From contig NZ_JACSPW010000001.1 of the NCBI RefSeq assembly GCF_014836935.1, forward strand, positions 434,001-498,000: a DNA stretch of 64,000 nucleotides, written 5' to 3'. This document shows, piece by piece, positions 37,141-47,119 of this stretch (within the stretch, counting starts at the first letter, position 1; every line of letters starts with the position of its first letter). The position numbers and the translations under genes were made by a program. This DNA comes from Solibacillus merdavium (GTDB lineage Bacteria > Bacillota > Bacilli > Bacillales_A > Planococcaceae). The notes under the pieces were generated by a model. That model was not told where the DNA came from and did not search any database. It was given only the letters and a program-made list of their open reading frames with translations.

Positions 37141-37626
37141 TTGTTATTAATTGATTTTTTAGATGAAACAAATGAAGTGAAAGATTCGCATTTAAAATTG
37201 GTGGAAGAACTTCTGCAGCACGCTGCAGAGCATGAAGGAATTGAAGATGGATCAGAAGTTTCGATTACGTTTGTAACGAATGAGGCCATTCATGAAATTA
37301 ATCGTGAATATCGCGATAAAGATCAACCGACTGATGTTATTTCATTCGCTCTGGAAGAAATGGGTGAAGGGGAAATGCAAATTATCGGAGAAGGTATACC
37401 GCGTATATTGGGAGATATTATTATTTCGACGGACCGCACAAGAGAGCAGGCAACAGAATATGGGCATACTTTTGAGCGTGAGCTAGGCTTTTTGGCGGTG
37501 CACGGATTCTTGCATCTACTCGGGTATGACCATATGACGCCAGAAGATGAAAAAGTTATGTTCGGAAAGCAGGATGCCATTTTACAATCATACGGCTTAG
37601 GTCGTGATACAAATGAACGTCCGTAA
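37141..37626 (+). CDS. ybeY: Endoribonuclease YbeY (rRNA maturation)
   Basis: Zinc endoribonuclease required for 16S rRNA 3' end maturation and ribosome quality control. The 161 residues contain [20 protein letters not shown] and the zinc triad [11 protein letters not shown] (HxxxHxxxxxH) near residue 122. The start is TTG 37141 with AGGAGGGA upstream, giving [13 protein letters not shown], which matches the family. It lies 11 bp after pgpH and overlaps dgkA by 14 bp. Confidence 0.96.
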   Translation: MLLIDFLDETNEVKDSHLKLVEELLQHAAEHEGIEDGSEVSITFVTNEAIHEINREYRDKDQPTDVISFALEEMGEGEMQIIGEGIPRILGDIIISTDRTREQATEYGHTFERELGFLAVHGFLHLLGYDHMTPEDEKVMFGKQDAILQSYGLGRDTNERP

Positions 37627-37963
37627 GTTTTTCCAATCATTCCGTTATGCAATGGAGGGAATACTTACAGCTCTAAAGGAACAAAATTTCAAATTTCACT
37701 TAGTGAGTGCAATAATAGTAATCCTTGCTGGTTTATTGACAGGCTTAACTGCAGTGGAATGGAGTATTATTCTAATGGTAATTTTCCTTGTCATAGGTGC
37801 AGAGCTGATAAATACAGCAATTGAACGTGTGGTTGATCTTGCATCCCCGGAATTTCATCCTATTGCAAAGCAAGCAAAGGATGTTGCAGCAGGTGCTGTA
37901 CTTGTTTTTGCGCTCGCAAGTGTTATAATCGGACTACTCATATTTTTACCAAAATGGTTTTAA
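37613..37963 (+). CDS. dgkA: Diacylglycerol/undecaprenol kinase
   Basis: Small integral membrane kinase. The Gram-positive members phosphorylate undecaprenol to recycle the lipid carrier. The 116 residues have [20 protein letters not shown] at the N-terminus, three membrane helices, and the family signature [20 protein letters not shown] with the catalytic Glu region, then [14 protein letters not shown] 37613 is used rather than GTG 37604 because [10 protein letters not shown] fits relatives. It overlaps the ybeY end. Confidence 0.95.
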   Translation: MNVRKFFQSFRYAMEGILTALKEQNFKFHLVSAIIVILAGLLTGLTAVEWSIILMVIFLVIGAELINTAIERVVDLASPEFHPIAKQAKDVAAGAVLVFALASVIIGLLIFLPKWF

Positions 37964-38049
37964 TTTCTTTTGGAATATAAGAATACTTACTGGAAAGTTA
38001 TTACTCTGCTCGACGGTTGAACTTGGAAACAAGGTCAGGTAGTGATTAA

Positions 38050-39388
<1,339 letters not shown>

Positions 39389-39395
39389 AAATATG

Positions 39396-39430
39396 AACAG
39401 ATGCAGCTTTTATGTTGCATCTGTTTTTTA
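39396..39430 (+). terminator. Intrinsic terminator after era
   Basis: AACAGATGCAGC (39396-39407) pairs with GTTGCATCTGTT (39414-39425), then TTTTA. Confidence 0.93.
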
Positions 39431-39526
39431 TTCATTTTTTCATTTTTGCTAGTGTATACTTGAATAAACTTTAGTATTATAAGATATAATAGGAATTATT
39501 TTACAATAAACTTAGTAGGTGAAAGA

Positions 39527-40714
39527 TTGAATACATTGAATAAATTTTTGCTGTCACTGTGGGTCGTCTCATTGGCAATTTTAGTGTTCGTTATGGTGAC
39601 AATGAATAAAGACAATCCAATACTCATGGCAGAAGGGCAAATGACTGCACCAGTTAAAGAGCAGATTGCCCAAAATAGTAATATAAAAAAAACTTTTGAT
39701 TCGGTATCTGAGCTTGAATCAGTACAGGAACCAGAGATTGAGCCACAGCCAGAAATTATAAAAGAATCTATGCGACTGGCGATGGTTGGCGATGTCCTGC
39801 TTCATTTGAGGCTCGCTCAATACCAGGACTTTACGTCATCTTTTGCAGGGGTGGCATCTACCATGCAAAGTTATGATTATTTAATTGCGAATCAGGAATC
39901 ACCACCTGTAGGGAACAAATATGCATTAAGTGGCTTCCCTCAATTCTCGAGCCCTCCTCATATTGTTCGAGATCTTCAAAATGCAGGTGTAGATATGGTT
40001 ACTATTGCAAATAACCATATAGTTGACAAGGGGGAAGGTGGTGTCCGTACGTTTTTTGAAAATCTAGATGAGTACGGCATGCCTTACGTAGGGGCTTATA
40101 AAAATTCTGAAGATAAAGCAAACCACCGAATTATTGAAGTAGGTTCGATAAAAATCGGATTACTTGCATATACGTATGGTACTAATGGGTTGTATTTACC
40201 AAAAGGCTCCCCATATATTATCAATTATATCGATGAGGCAAAAATAAAGACGGATATAGAATTATTAAAGGGAGAAGTAGATGTCGTAGCAGTTTCAATG
40301 CACTGGGGACCAGAATATGTATATAGCGAAAGTGACTATCAGAAGCATTTCGCAAAAGTTTTAAACGAAGCAGGGGCACATATCGTATTGGGGACACATC
40401 CGCATGTGCTGCAACCTTATAAAAAGCTTATAACTGAACAAGGCCATGAAACACATGTCTTTTATTCCCTAGGCAATTTCTTTTCGACGATTTTAACAAT
40501 TCCCAACACAATGATTGGCGGGATCGCTAGCCTGGAAATTATGAAGGAAGGCGATGTCATTACCATTCACCAACCAGAGCTTTATGCAACATCCGTATTA
40601 AAGGATGCTGATGGTGTTTATCGAGTATATCCATTAAAAGATGTAGAACAGCGCTCCGTTCAAAATTTAGATTGGGTAAAGAAAATAATTGGAGATGAGG
40701 TAACCGTTTATTAA
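39527..40714 (+). CDS. CapA-family metallophosphatase-like protein
   Basis: PGA_cap (CapA/PgsA-type) calcineurin-like protein. The 395 residues start with a membrane anchor (about 7-25), then a polar linker and the domain: RLAMVGDVLLHLRLAQYQDF, ANQESPP, TIANNHIVDKGEGGV, MHWGPEYV, GTHPHVLQPYKK and YSLGNFFSTI. These carry the Asp, Asn and His metal ligands, so the enzyme should act outside the membrane. The TTG start at 39527 has TAGGTGAAAG upstream. It sits between era and recO, where B. subtilis has only short yqzL. No capBC genes are present, so polyglutamate synthesis cannot be inferred. Confidence 0.88.
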   Translation: MNTLNKFLLSLWVVSLAILVFVMVTMNKDNPILMAEGQMTAPVKEQIAQNSNIKKTFDSVSELESVQEPEIEPQPEIIKESMRLAMVGDVLLHLRLAQYQDFTSSFAGVASTMQSYDYLIANQESPPVGNKYALSGFPQFSSPPHIVRDLQNAGVDMVTIANNHIVDKGEGGVRTFFENLDEYGMPYVGAYKNSEDKANHRIIEVGSIKIGLLAYTYGTNGLYLPKGSPYIINYIDEAKIKTDIELLKGEVDVVAVSMHWGPEYVYSESDYQKHFAKVLNEAGAHIVLGTHPHVLQPYKKLITEQGHETHVFYSLGNFFSTILTIPNTMIGGIASLEIMKEGDVITIHQPELYATSVLKDADGVYRVYPLKDVEQRSVQNLDWVKKIIGDEVTVY

Positions 40715-40775
40715 ACATTTGATGTAGCAGTACGGTATAATAATACTACGATAGAATTAGAAGGATGTGCAATAG

Positions 40776-41549
40776 ATGCTACATAAATGGGAAGGCATCG
40801 TTTTAAAAGCGCGTGCTTACGGTGAATCAAATAAAATTGTTACAATTATGACTCGTGAAGCGGGGAAAGTAGCGTGTATGGCGCGTGGAGCAAAAAAACC
40901 TACAAGCCGCCTAGCTGGTGTGACTCAGCCTTTTATGCACGGCTCATTTTTAGTACAGCGTACGTCAGGTATGGGAACATTGCAGCAAGGTGAGCATTTC
41001 AATTCAATGCGCCATATTCAAACAGACATTACAGCAACAGCCTATGCGAGCTATATTGTGGAAATTGTTGATCGTTTAGTTGAAGAAGGTAAACCCGAGC
41101 AGTATGCCTTTGAAATTTTAATACAGGCGCTAAATGCGATTGAAGAAGGCTATGACCCTGAAGCGATTACATTATTTGTAGATTGGAAGATGCTCCCGTA
41201 TGCTGGGGTGCAACCAATTTTACATGCATGTGCCGGCTGTGGTGCAGTAGACGGGGAATTTGCTTTTTCATTTTCACAAGGTGGCTTTATATGTCATCGT
41301 TGTTTTCATATGGACCAGTATATCATTCGACTATCTCCAACACAGTTAAAACTCATTCGCATGTTTTATACAGTGCCGATTGATCAAGTAGGTAAGCTTG
41401 AACTGAAGTCACAGACGAAGCAATTTATAAAGAAAATTGTCACGACTATCTATGAAGAACAAACAGGAATTAGGCTGAAATCACGAAGTTTTATAGAGCA
41501 ATTGGAGCGTACACCTTTATTGCAACGTGAAAAAAAGGAAGAAAACTGA
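40776..41549 (+). CDS. recO: DNA repair protein RecO
   Basis: Recombination mediator that works with RecR and RecF to load RecA. The 257 residues have an N-terminal OB fold (KWEGIVLKARAYGESNKIVT, GKVACMARGAKKPTSRLAG). The helical C-terminal part holds a zinc site, CAGCGAVDGEFAFSFSQGGF then ICHRC. AGAAGGATG lies before the ATG. It is followed by a terminator and then by an accessory region where glyQS stands in B. subtilis. Confidence 0.96.
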   Translation: MLHKWEGIVLKARAYGESNKIVTIMTREAGKVACMARGAKKPTSRLAGVTQPFMHGSFLVQRTSGMGTLQQGEHFNSMRHIQTDITATAYASYIVEIVDRLVEEGKPEQYAFEILIQALNAIEEGYDPEAITLFVDWKMLPYAGVQPILHACAGCGAVDGEFAFSFSQGGFICHRCFHMDQYIIRLSPTQLKLIRMFYTVPIDQVGKLELKSQTKQFIKKIVTTIYEEQTGIRLKSRSFIEQLERTPLLQREKKEEN

Positions 41550-41567
41550 ATTAATTGCCTAGGAAAT

Positions 41568-41612
41568 AAGCTAGTCAGATGGAGCGTTTCTACATTTGAC
41601 TAGCTTTATTAT
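41568..41612 (+). terminator. Intrinsic terminator after recO
   Basis: AAGCTAGTCA (41568-41577) pairs with TGACTAGCTT (41597-41606), then TATTATTT; moderate T tract. Confidence 0.75.
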
Positions 41613-41630
41613 TTGGAAGGATGATAAAGG

Positions 41631-42416
41631 ATGCATCAGTTTACAAATGAGAATATAACGGTTTTTCAAAGTGTGCTCTATCAAACAACGTCCGCAGTAG
41701 TTAAAACAAAGCAGGCAATCATTTTAACCGATCCAAATTGGTTGCCGAATGAAATTGATGAAATAAAAGCATACATCCGATCAATTATTGGGGGCAGGAA
41801 ATTATTTATTATTTATACCCATAGTGATTATGATCATATTATTGCAGCCGGGGCCTTTCCAAATGCTACGACAATAGCGAGTGAGGCATTTGTGAACCGT
41901 CCGGATAAAGAAAAAGTGTTGGAGGAAATACATCAGTTTGACGCGCAGTACTATATACAAAGAGATTATCCGATAATATATCCAACGATTGATATCGTTA
42001 TTAAAGAAGATGGTCAGACAGTAGATTTGGAAGATGCGTCATGCACATTTTATTTGGCACCCGGGCATACTCAGGATGGTTTATTTACTGTGATGGAACA
42101 TTATGGGGTTTTATTGGCGGGAGATTATTTATCGGACGTTGAGTTTCCCTTTATTGAGGATTTGAAATCTTATAAGAATACATTACAAAAGGCAGCAGCA
42201 ATTATATCTGATAAAAAAATTCAAACACTTGTACCGGGTCATGGCCAAGTTACAAATGATTTTATCGAAATGCAAAAGCGGGTAGACGAGTCGATGTTAT
42301 ATTTGAATAATTTGAGTAAGGGAATTGATCAAGAAGAAGCATTGCGAAATCAATATCCTTTTTACAATGGATTGAAAGATATGCACGAATCAAATAAAAA
42401 GATAGCTTCAACATAG
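41631..42416 (+). CDS. MBL-fold metallo-hydrolase with variant metal motif
   Basis: Metallo-beta-lactamase fold hydrolase of 261 residues. The usual HxHxDH appears as THSDYDH near residue 63, with Asp in place of the second His. Later ligands are APGHTQDGL near 143, LLAGDYLSD near 166 and VPGHGQVT near 203. The Asp replacement may alter metal preference; similar HxDxDH forms exist in some uncharacterised members. Substrate is unknown. GGAAGGATG upstream of the ATG is a reasonable binding site. It converges on the EcsC gene. Confidence 0.83.
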   Translation: MHQFTNENITVFQSVLYQTTSAVVKTKQAIILTDPNWLPNEIDEIKAYIRSIIGGRKLFIIYTHSDYDHIIAAGAFPNATTIASEAFVNRPDKEKVLEEIHQFDAQYYIQRDYPIIYPTIDIVIKEDGQTVDLEDASCTFYLAPGHTQDGLFTVMEHYGVLLAGDYLSDVEFPFIEDLKSYKNTLQKAAAIISDKKIQTLVPGHGQVTNDFIEMQKRVDESMLYLNNLSKGIDQEEALRNQYPFYNGLKDMHESNKKIAST

Positions 42417-42417
42417 A

Positions 42418-42462
42418 AAACGCCAAGTACTTAAGGGAAACTTAATTACTTGGCTTTATTTA
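42418..42462. terminator. Bidirectional terminator between the MBL and EcsC genes
   Basis: GCCAAGTACTTAAG (42422-42435) and CTTAATTACTTGGC (42441-42454), flanked by AAAAC on the left and TTTATTT on the right, serving the convergent genes. Confidence 0.75.
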
Positions 42463-42494
42463 TAGTTTCATTTCACTTTTGCTTCTTGCTGACC

Positions 42495-43307
42495 TTATAG
42501 TTCACTACTTACCATTTGATCCATACGTTCCATTACACGTCTTTTCCGATAGAGCATCATTCCTGCTTCGGAAATATCTTCAATCATAGATTTGTTAATA
42601 AATGCCCCGAAAATCATACCTGCCACTGGAATCATCTGGAATAGCTTTTTCATACCAAAATTGTCTCTGTACGTATAAAATACTTCCTGCCATCCTTGCA
42701 GTTGGGATACCATATTTTCGGAAGAGCGGGGCTGTTCATAGTTTTGGGCAAGTTCATTTAATATCGCCTCTTTACCGACGATATCGGATGAAGCGAATTG
42801 CAGACATTTAACAATAAAAATACGCTCTGTTTTTTCATTTGGATCATAACCATGAATCAGCGCAATTTCCTGCAATGTTTTTAAAGCAATGCCCAATATA
42901 ACGGGGATATCAATTGCTAATGTAAAAATACCGCCAACCCCCGTAGATGCCCCCTGTACCGTAGCAATATTCGCCCGGTTTTTCTGAAGCTTTTCACTAA
43001 TTGCCACCATATCATCTATCGGCATTTGACCAATGTCTTGTATGGACGAAACCGAGTGCAATGTATGCTTTTGAATATGGCGCATCATTGTCTTCTCACT
43101 TACTAAATATTTACCGCCCGTTTGCACATAACTTACTAGTTCATCTACTAATACTGAAATTTTTTCCTGAATGAATTTAGGTGTTAATTTATCAAGTATT
43201 TTGAATGGAATACGACCAATTTTTTCCCAAAACCATAAGCCGCTTTGGTCTTTTTCCCATTGTTGAATAGCCTGTAAATAATCCTCCAGCTGTTGTTTAG
43301 TTTCCAA
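42495..43307 (-). CDS. EcsC family protein
   Basis: The 270 residues match the EcsC family, named for a gene in the B. subtilis ecs ABC-transporter operon; the biochemical role is unknown. Visible family sequence includes a Gly-rich hydrophobic central part (VQGASTGVGGIFTLAIDIPV), IHGYDPNEKTERIFIVKCLQ, and a late helix pair around IPVAGMIFGAFINKSMIEDI. The start is probably TTG at 43305-43307 with AGGAGG 7 nt upstream on the minus strand. No ecsAB genes are nearby. It may be cotranscribed with the small gene at 43373. Confidence 0.85.
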   Translation of the reverse strand: METKQQLEDYLQAIQQWEKDQSGLWFWEKIGRIPFKILDKLTPKFIQEKISVLVDELVSYVQTGGKYLVSEKTMMRHIQKHTLHSVSSIQDIGQMPIDDMVAISEKLQKNRANIATVQGASTGVGGIFTLAIDIPVILGIALKTLQEIALIHGYDPNEKTERIFIVKCLQFASSDIVGKEAILNELAQNYEQPRSSENMVSQLQGWQEVFYTYRDNFGMKKLFQMIPVAGMIFGAFINKSMIEDISEAGMMLYRKRRVMERMDQMVSSEL

Positions 43308-43372
43308 AGTTCATCCTCCTAATAGACCTGCTAGTCAATTTACGAATTCAAGCAGTAAAGGTTTCATCGCTG

Positions 43373-43837
43373 TTACTCCAATTGTGTTAACAAGGGAGCT
43401 ACATCTTCCATTAATCGTTCATAAAATAATTCTTCAAGTTTGAGATGGTTATGATGCTGCTTCTGTTCGAAAAGACTGTACATTTTCTCGATTTTCTCGT
43501 TTGAAAAGCGGAAATGATGGTTGAAATGGTCACGTTTATTGTCCTCGCTTAAATGCATATAGCCTCGAATGATTGTATACAGTTGATGGTATTTTTTATT
43601 AGCTTGCTCATACGCTTCTCTACTTAAACAACCTAAAGCACTGCCTGGTTCATCAAAGCGGCGATAAAAATCCTTCGCTTCACGATAGGCTTCAAGCTGC
43701 ATATTTGCGGTATATAAAATGTGGTGCTGCCCACGATGGTCCGGACATTCGAAATGGAGTATCGCTTTGACAAGTTGAGAGATTTTATCATACGTATCTA
43801 AAGGTTTTACAGATGTGTCTTTTAACTGAAAAAACAT
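43373..43837 (-). CDS. Uncharacterised 154-residue protein
   Basis: I do not recognise this protein. It is soluble, helical and His- and Tyr-rich, with CPDHRGQHHILYTANMQLEA and FNHHFRFSNEKIEKMYSLFE as distinctive stretches. The clustered His could bind metal, but no known motif is complete. GAGGTGG precedes the ATG on the minus strand. It lies upstream of the EcsC gene in the same direction and is divergent from the acyl-CoA operon. Confidence 0.7.
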   Translation of the reverse strand: MFFQLKDTSVKPLDTYDKISQLVKAILHFECPDHRGQHHILYTANMQLEAYREAKDFYRRFDEPGSALGCLSREAYEQANKKYHQLYTIIRGYMHLSEDNKRDHFNHHFRFSNEKIEKMYSLFEQKQHHNHLKLEELFYERLMEDVAPLLTQLE

Positions 43838-44005
43838 AATTCCACCTCGTTGTTTATCTTTTCAGAAAATTATAGCGTATATCAAATTGAAATGTTAGTA
43901 ATCTCTTTCTATTTTTACCATTTTAATAAAGGAATTTGATGTTGGTATAAAATGCTCGTTTAGGAATAAAAAAGCTACAATAAACTAAAATATTGTAGAA
44001 TAATT

Positions 44006-44035
44006 TTGACAATTCAGAAATTTATTATGTATAAT
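44006..44035 (+). promoter_or_regulatory. Consensus sigma-A promoter of the acyl-CoA/TRAP operon
   Basis: TTGACA (44006-44011), 18 bp, TATAAT (44030-44035): both hexamers are perfect. Just downstream, TTAC (44054-44057) and GTAA (44067-44070) form a small dyad, a possible operator for the IclR regulator encoded at 51436. Such a strong promoter suggests tight repression; both ideas are inference. Confidence 0.8.
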
Positions 44036-44084
44036 ATCGTTATAAGAAAGTAGTTACACAATATGCGTAATTGGAGGTTATATT

Positions 44085-45227
44085 ATGAATCTACCTAAAG
44101 TTCAATTTACAGAAGAACAAAAACAATTTAGACAGGAAGTGCGGAGCTTTTTAAAACAACATATTGAGAAAGGGACCTTTGAGACTCGTTGTGACTCATG
44201 GTTGAGTGGATCGAATCCTGATTTCTCTAAAATTGTAGCAGAGCAGGGCTGGATTGGGATGACTTGGCCGAAGCAGTATGGAGGCAAAGAACGCAGTACG
44301 TTAGACCGTTACATTTTAACAGAGGAATTTTTGGCATTTGGAGCTCCAGTAGCTGCTCATTGGTTTGCTGACCGTCAAACTGGACCGCTGTTACTGCGTT
44401 TTGGTACAGAATATCAAAAGGAATTCTTCCTGCCAAAAATTATAAAGGGTGAATGTTTCTTCGCTATTGGGTTAAGTGAACCAAACAGTGGATCAGATTT
44501 AGCGTCCGTTACAACACGTGCCGAAAAAGTTGAAGGTGGCTGGATAGTAAACGGTGCAAAAACTTGGTCCAGTAATGCCCAGGATTCGCATTACATGGTA
44601 ACGCTTATCCGAACAGAACCATTAGGTGAAAAAAAGCACGAAGGTCTTTCGCAGTTTATTATCGATTTGAAAGGTGAGGGAGTGACTATTACGCCAATTC
44701 GCTATTTGACAGGGGAGCCACATTTCAATGATGTATTTTTCGATAATGTATTTGTTCCGGATGAAATGGTCGTCGGAACACTAGGCAACGGGTGGAAGCA
44801 AGGTTTGGCAGAGCTGGCATTTGAGCGTAGTGGACCTGAGCGTATTTTAAGTACATTCCCGCTTTTAAATGAAGCGATAGAGCAATTAAAGAAAAAGAGA
44901 GATTATGCCGGATTGGAAGAGGCAATGAAACTAGTTGCAGAGCTTTGGTCATTGCGTAATTTATCTATCGGTGTCGCTAAAGTACTTGAAGAAGGTGGCG
45001 AAGTAAATATTCCTGCAGCACTTGTAAAAAGTATCGGCACGAAATTTGAACAGAAAATTCCGGAGATCGTACGTTTATTGCTTGACGTTTATCCGGATCT
45101 ACAAAGCGAAAAAGAGATTGAACGCTATTTGGCAGAATCCATTTTACATGCACCTGGCTTCACGATTCGTGGTGGCACATCCGAAGTTCTATACGGAATT
45201 TTAGCAAAGGGGGTTATTGCACAATGA
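44085..45227 (+). CDS. Acyl-CoA dehydrogenase, large subunit type
   Basis: FAD-dependent acyl-CoA dehydrogenase of 380 residues. FFAIGLSEPNSGSDLASVTT and GWIVNGAKTWSSNAQDSHYM form the flavin-binding middle domain. The C-terminus reads FTIRGGTSEVLYGILAKGVI: Gly replaces the catalytic Glu found in the EGT motif of medium-chain enzymes. This pattern is typical of large subunits in heteromeric dehydrogenases that act on bulky or dicarboxylic acyl-CoAs. It overlaps the next gene, its likely partner, by 4 bp. GGAGGT precedes the ATG. Confidence 0.9.
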   Translation: MNLPKVQFTEEQKQFRQEVRSFLKQHIEKGTFETRCDSWLSGSNPDFSKIVAEQGWIGMTWPKQYGGKERSTLDRYILTEEFLAFGAPVAAHWFADRQTGPLLLRFGTEYQKEFFLPKIIKGECFFAIGLSEPNSGSDLASVTTRAEKVEGGWIVNGAKTWSSNAQDSHYMVTLIRTEPLGEKKHEGLSQFIIDLKGEGVTITPIRYLTGEPHFNDVFFDNVFVPDEMVVGTLGNGWKQGLAELAFERSGPERILSTFPLLNEAIEQLKKKRDYAGLEEAMKLVAELWSLRNLSIGVAKVLEEGGEVNIPAALVKSIGTKFEQKIPEIVRLLLDVYPDLQSEKEIERYLAESILHAPGFTIRGGTSEVLYGILAKGVIAQ

Positions 45228-46276
45228 GTGAAATAAAAGAGATGGTCGCAGAAGTAGTAGAAAAAGTATTGAAACATAAAGTCGAAAAAGAAACGGTGGA
45301 TTTACTGGAGGAGAATCTCTGGGCTGAAAATGTATGGCAACTCTTACTTGAAAATGAATTGCACAATGTAGCAGTCAGTGAAGAAGAGGGGGGGGCAGGT
45401 GGAGATATTGAAGATTTACTGGAACTGTATGGCCTGATTGGAAAGTATGCTGCACCTGTTCCATTCATTGAGCATACATTAGCCAACTATTTACTAAAAC
45501 AGATTGATATAAAAGGGTATGAGCAGTTGACAACGTACAGTATTACTGCCCCGCTTCAGCTTAAGGAAGATGCTTTGTTTGGTACGTTAAAGCATGTTCC
45601 GTGGGCTAAATACGCTGAGAAGATCGTTGCATTGGCACAGGAGGGTTCACAGCAGTTTATCGTTGTTGCAGATCTGGAAAATGCGGTATTGAAAAATGGG
45701 ACAAACCTAGCTGCAGAACCAAGATCAGAAGTTGTTTTCGAAAATATGAAAGCGCTTCAAAAAGTACCGATTACTGCAAAACAGTATATGTCACTTTCGA
45801 AATTGGTTACAGCAGCATCTGTCAGTAAAATGAACGGTGCCCTTACGACAGTATTCCAGCTAAGTGTGCAATTCAGCAAGGAGCGCGAGCAATTTGGCCG
45901 ACCAATTCATCGATTCCAGCTCGTGCAGCAGCATTTGGCGAATATGGCTGGCGAACAGACGTTAATGACAGTAGCAACGAACAATGTGCAAACATTATTG
46001 GGCGACGGACAAGAGGGGCTCGAAGTAGCGTATACACGATTACGAATGGATGATGCAAGCCGCGCAGTTGCCACTGCCGCACATCAGGTTCACGCAGCAA
46101 TCGGCGTTACACACGAGCATCGATTACATCAATTTACACGTCGCTTATGGGCTTGGAGAGATGAGGAATTTACGGCTCGCTATTGGAAGCAGCAGTTAGC
46201 TAAGCAGATGCTAGAGTCGAAAATGGATTTATGGGAAAGTATTACAGAACAAAATGAAGCGCATGTTCATGCATAA
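45224..46276 (+). CDS. Acyl-CoA dehydrogenase, small subunit type
   Basis: A 350-residue divergent member of the family. REQFGRPIHRFQLVQQHLAN is the conserved FAD-contact helix, and HQVHAAIGVTHEHRLHQFTR matches the QxHGGIGxTxEH motif of small subunits. The N-terminal half is poorly conserved. It lacks any GTSE-like C-terminal motif. Its start overlaps the stop of the large subunit (ATGA), indicating equal synthesis and a heteromer. The partner pairing is inferred from context. Confidence 0.87.
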   Translation: MSEIKEMVAEVVEKVLKHKVEKETVDLLEENLWAENVWQLLLENELHNVAVSEEEGGAGGDIEDLLELYGLIGKYAAPVPFIEHTLANYLLKQIDIKGYEQLTTYSITAPLQLKEDALFGTLKHVPWAKYAEKIVALAQEGSQQFIVVADLENAVLKNGTNLAAEPRSEVVFENMKALQKVPITAKQYMSLSKLVTAASVSKMNGALTTVFQLSVQFSKEREQFGRPIHRFQLVQQHLANMAGEQTLMTVATNNVQTLLGDGQEGLEVAYTRLRMDDASRAVATAAHQVHAAIGVTHEHRLHQFTRRLWAWRDEEFTARYWKQQLAKQMLESKMDLWESITEQNEAHVHA

Positions 46277-46289
46277 GGAGGAAGAAAAT

Positions 46290-47096
46290 ATGGCGGATTT
46301 ATTATTTGATGTGAAGGATCATATTGCAACGATTACACTGAATCGTCCAGATAGTATGAATGCATTTAGCGAAGAAATGATTTTATCGTGGATTAAGGCT
46401 TTGGAAGAAGTACGGGATAATGATGATATACGTGTTGTCATTTTAAAAGGTAACGGCAAAGCATTTTGCGCCGGTGGTGATGTGAAAGCGATGATTGCTG
46501 GAAATGGATTTTTCAATAGTGAAGAAGATATTACTTCAACAGCTTTGGCTCGTAAAAACTCGTTATGGAAAAAGGTTCAGCGTGTCCCTCTTCTCCTTGA
46601 AGAAATCGATAAGCCGGTCATTGCACAAATGCATGGATTTGCGATGGGTGCGGGGCTGGATATGGCATTAATGTGTGATATCCGAATTGCTGCACAATCT
46701 GCTAAGTTCTCAGAAAGCTATATTAATGTTGGGATTGTTCCAGGAGACGGGGGTGCGTATTTTTTACCTCGTATTGTAGGAATTGATCAGGCGCTTGATA
46801 TGTTATGGACAGCGCGCGTATTAACAGCCGAGGAAGCGAAGGAAACACGTTTAGTTACCTACGTTGTCAATGACGATGAACTTGAGGACTATACATTGAA
46901 TTATGCGAAAAAATTAGCTGCTGGACCAATTGAATCAATAAAAATTATTAAGCGTGCGGTTTACCAAAGCCAAACAATGAGCTTACGTTCGTCGCTGGAT
47001 TATATATCTTCAAAAATGGGCCTAGTAACGGAATTACCGACATACGAAGAAGGGGTTAAAGCAATTGTAGAAAAACGAAAAGCCGTATTTAAATAA
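46290..47096 (+). CDS. Enoyl-CoA hydratase/isomerase family protein
   Basis: Crotonase-fold enzyme of 268 residues that would hydrate the enoyl-CoA made by the preceding dehydrogenase. TLNRPDSMNAFSEEMI is followed by GKAFCAGGDVKAM (oxyanion hole) and HGFAMGAGLDMALMCDIRIA with the second oxyanion Gly. VNVGIVPGDGGAYFLPR follows in the form INVGIVPGDGGAYF, with Asp where many hydratases have the second catalytic Glu. The start at ATG 46290 has GGAGG 9 nt upstream. Confidence 0.92.
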   Translation: MADLLFDVKDHIATITLNRPDSMNAFSEEMILSWIKALEEVRDNDDIRVVILKGNGKAFCAGGDVKAMIAGNGFFNSEEDITSTALARKNSLWKKVQRVPLLLEEIDKPVIAQMHGFAMGAGLDMALMCDIRIAAQSAKFSESYINVGIVPGDGGAYFLPRIVGIDQALDMLWTARVLTAEEAKETRLVTYVVNDDELEDYTLNYAKKLAAGPIESIKIIKRAVYQSQTMSLRSSLDYISSKMGLVTELPTYEEGVKAIVEKRKAVFK

Positions 47097-47119
47097 TACA
47101 TCTCAAAAGGGGTATGCGG

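Noticed and set aside
42602-42811. 69-residue plus-strand frame inside the EcsC gene
   Set aside because: Antisense shadow; the minus-strand gene shows clear family sequence and a binding site.
44054-44070. Firm IclR operator upstream of the acyl-CoA operon
   Set aside because: The dyad TTAC-N9-GTAA is too short to claim alone; kept only as a remark under the promoter.
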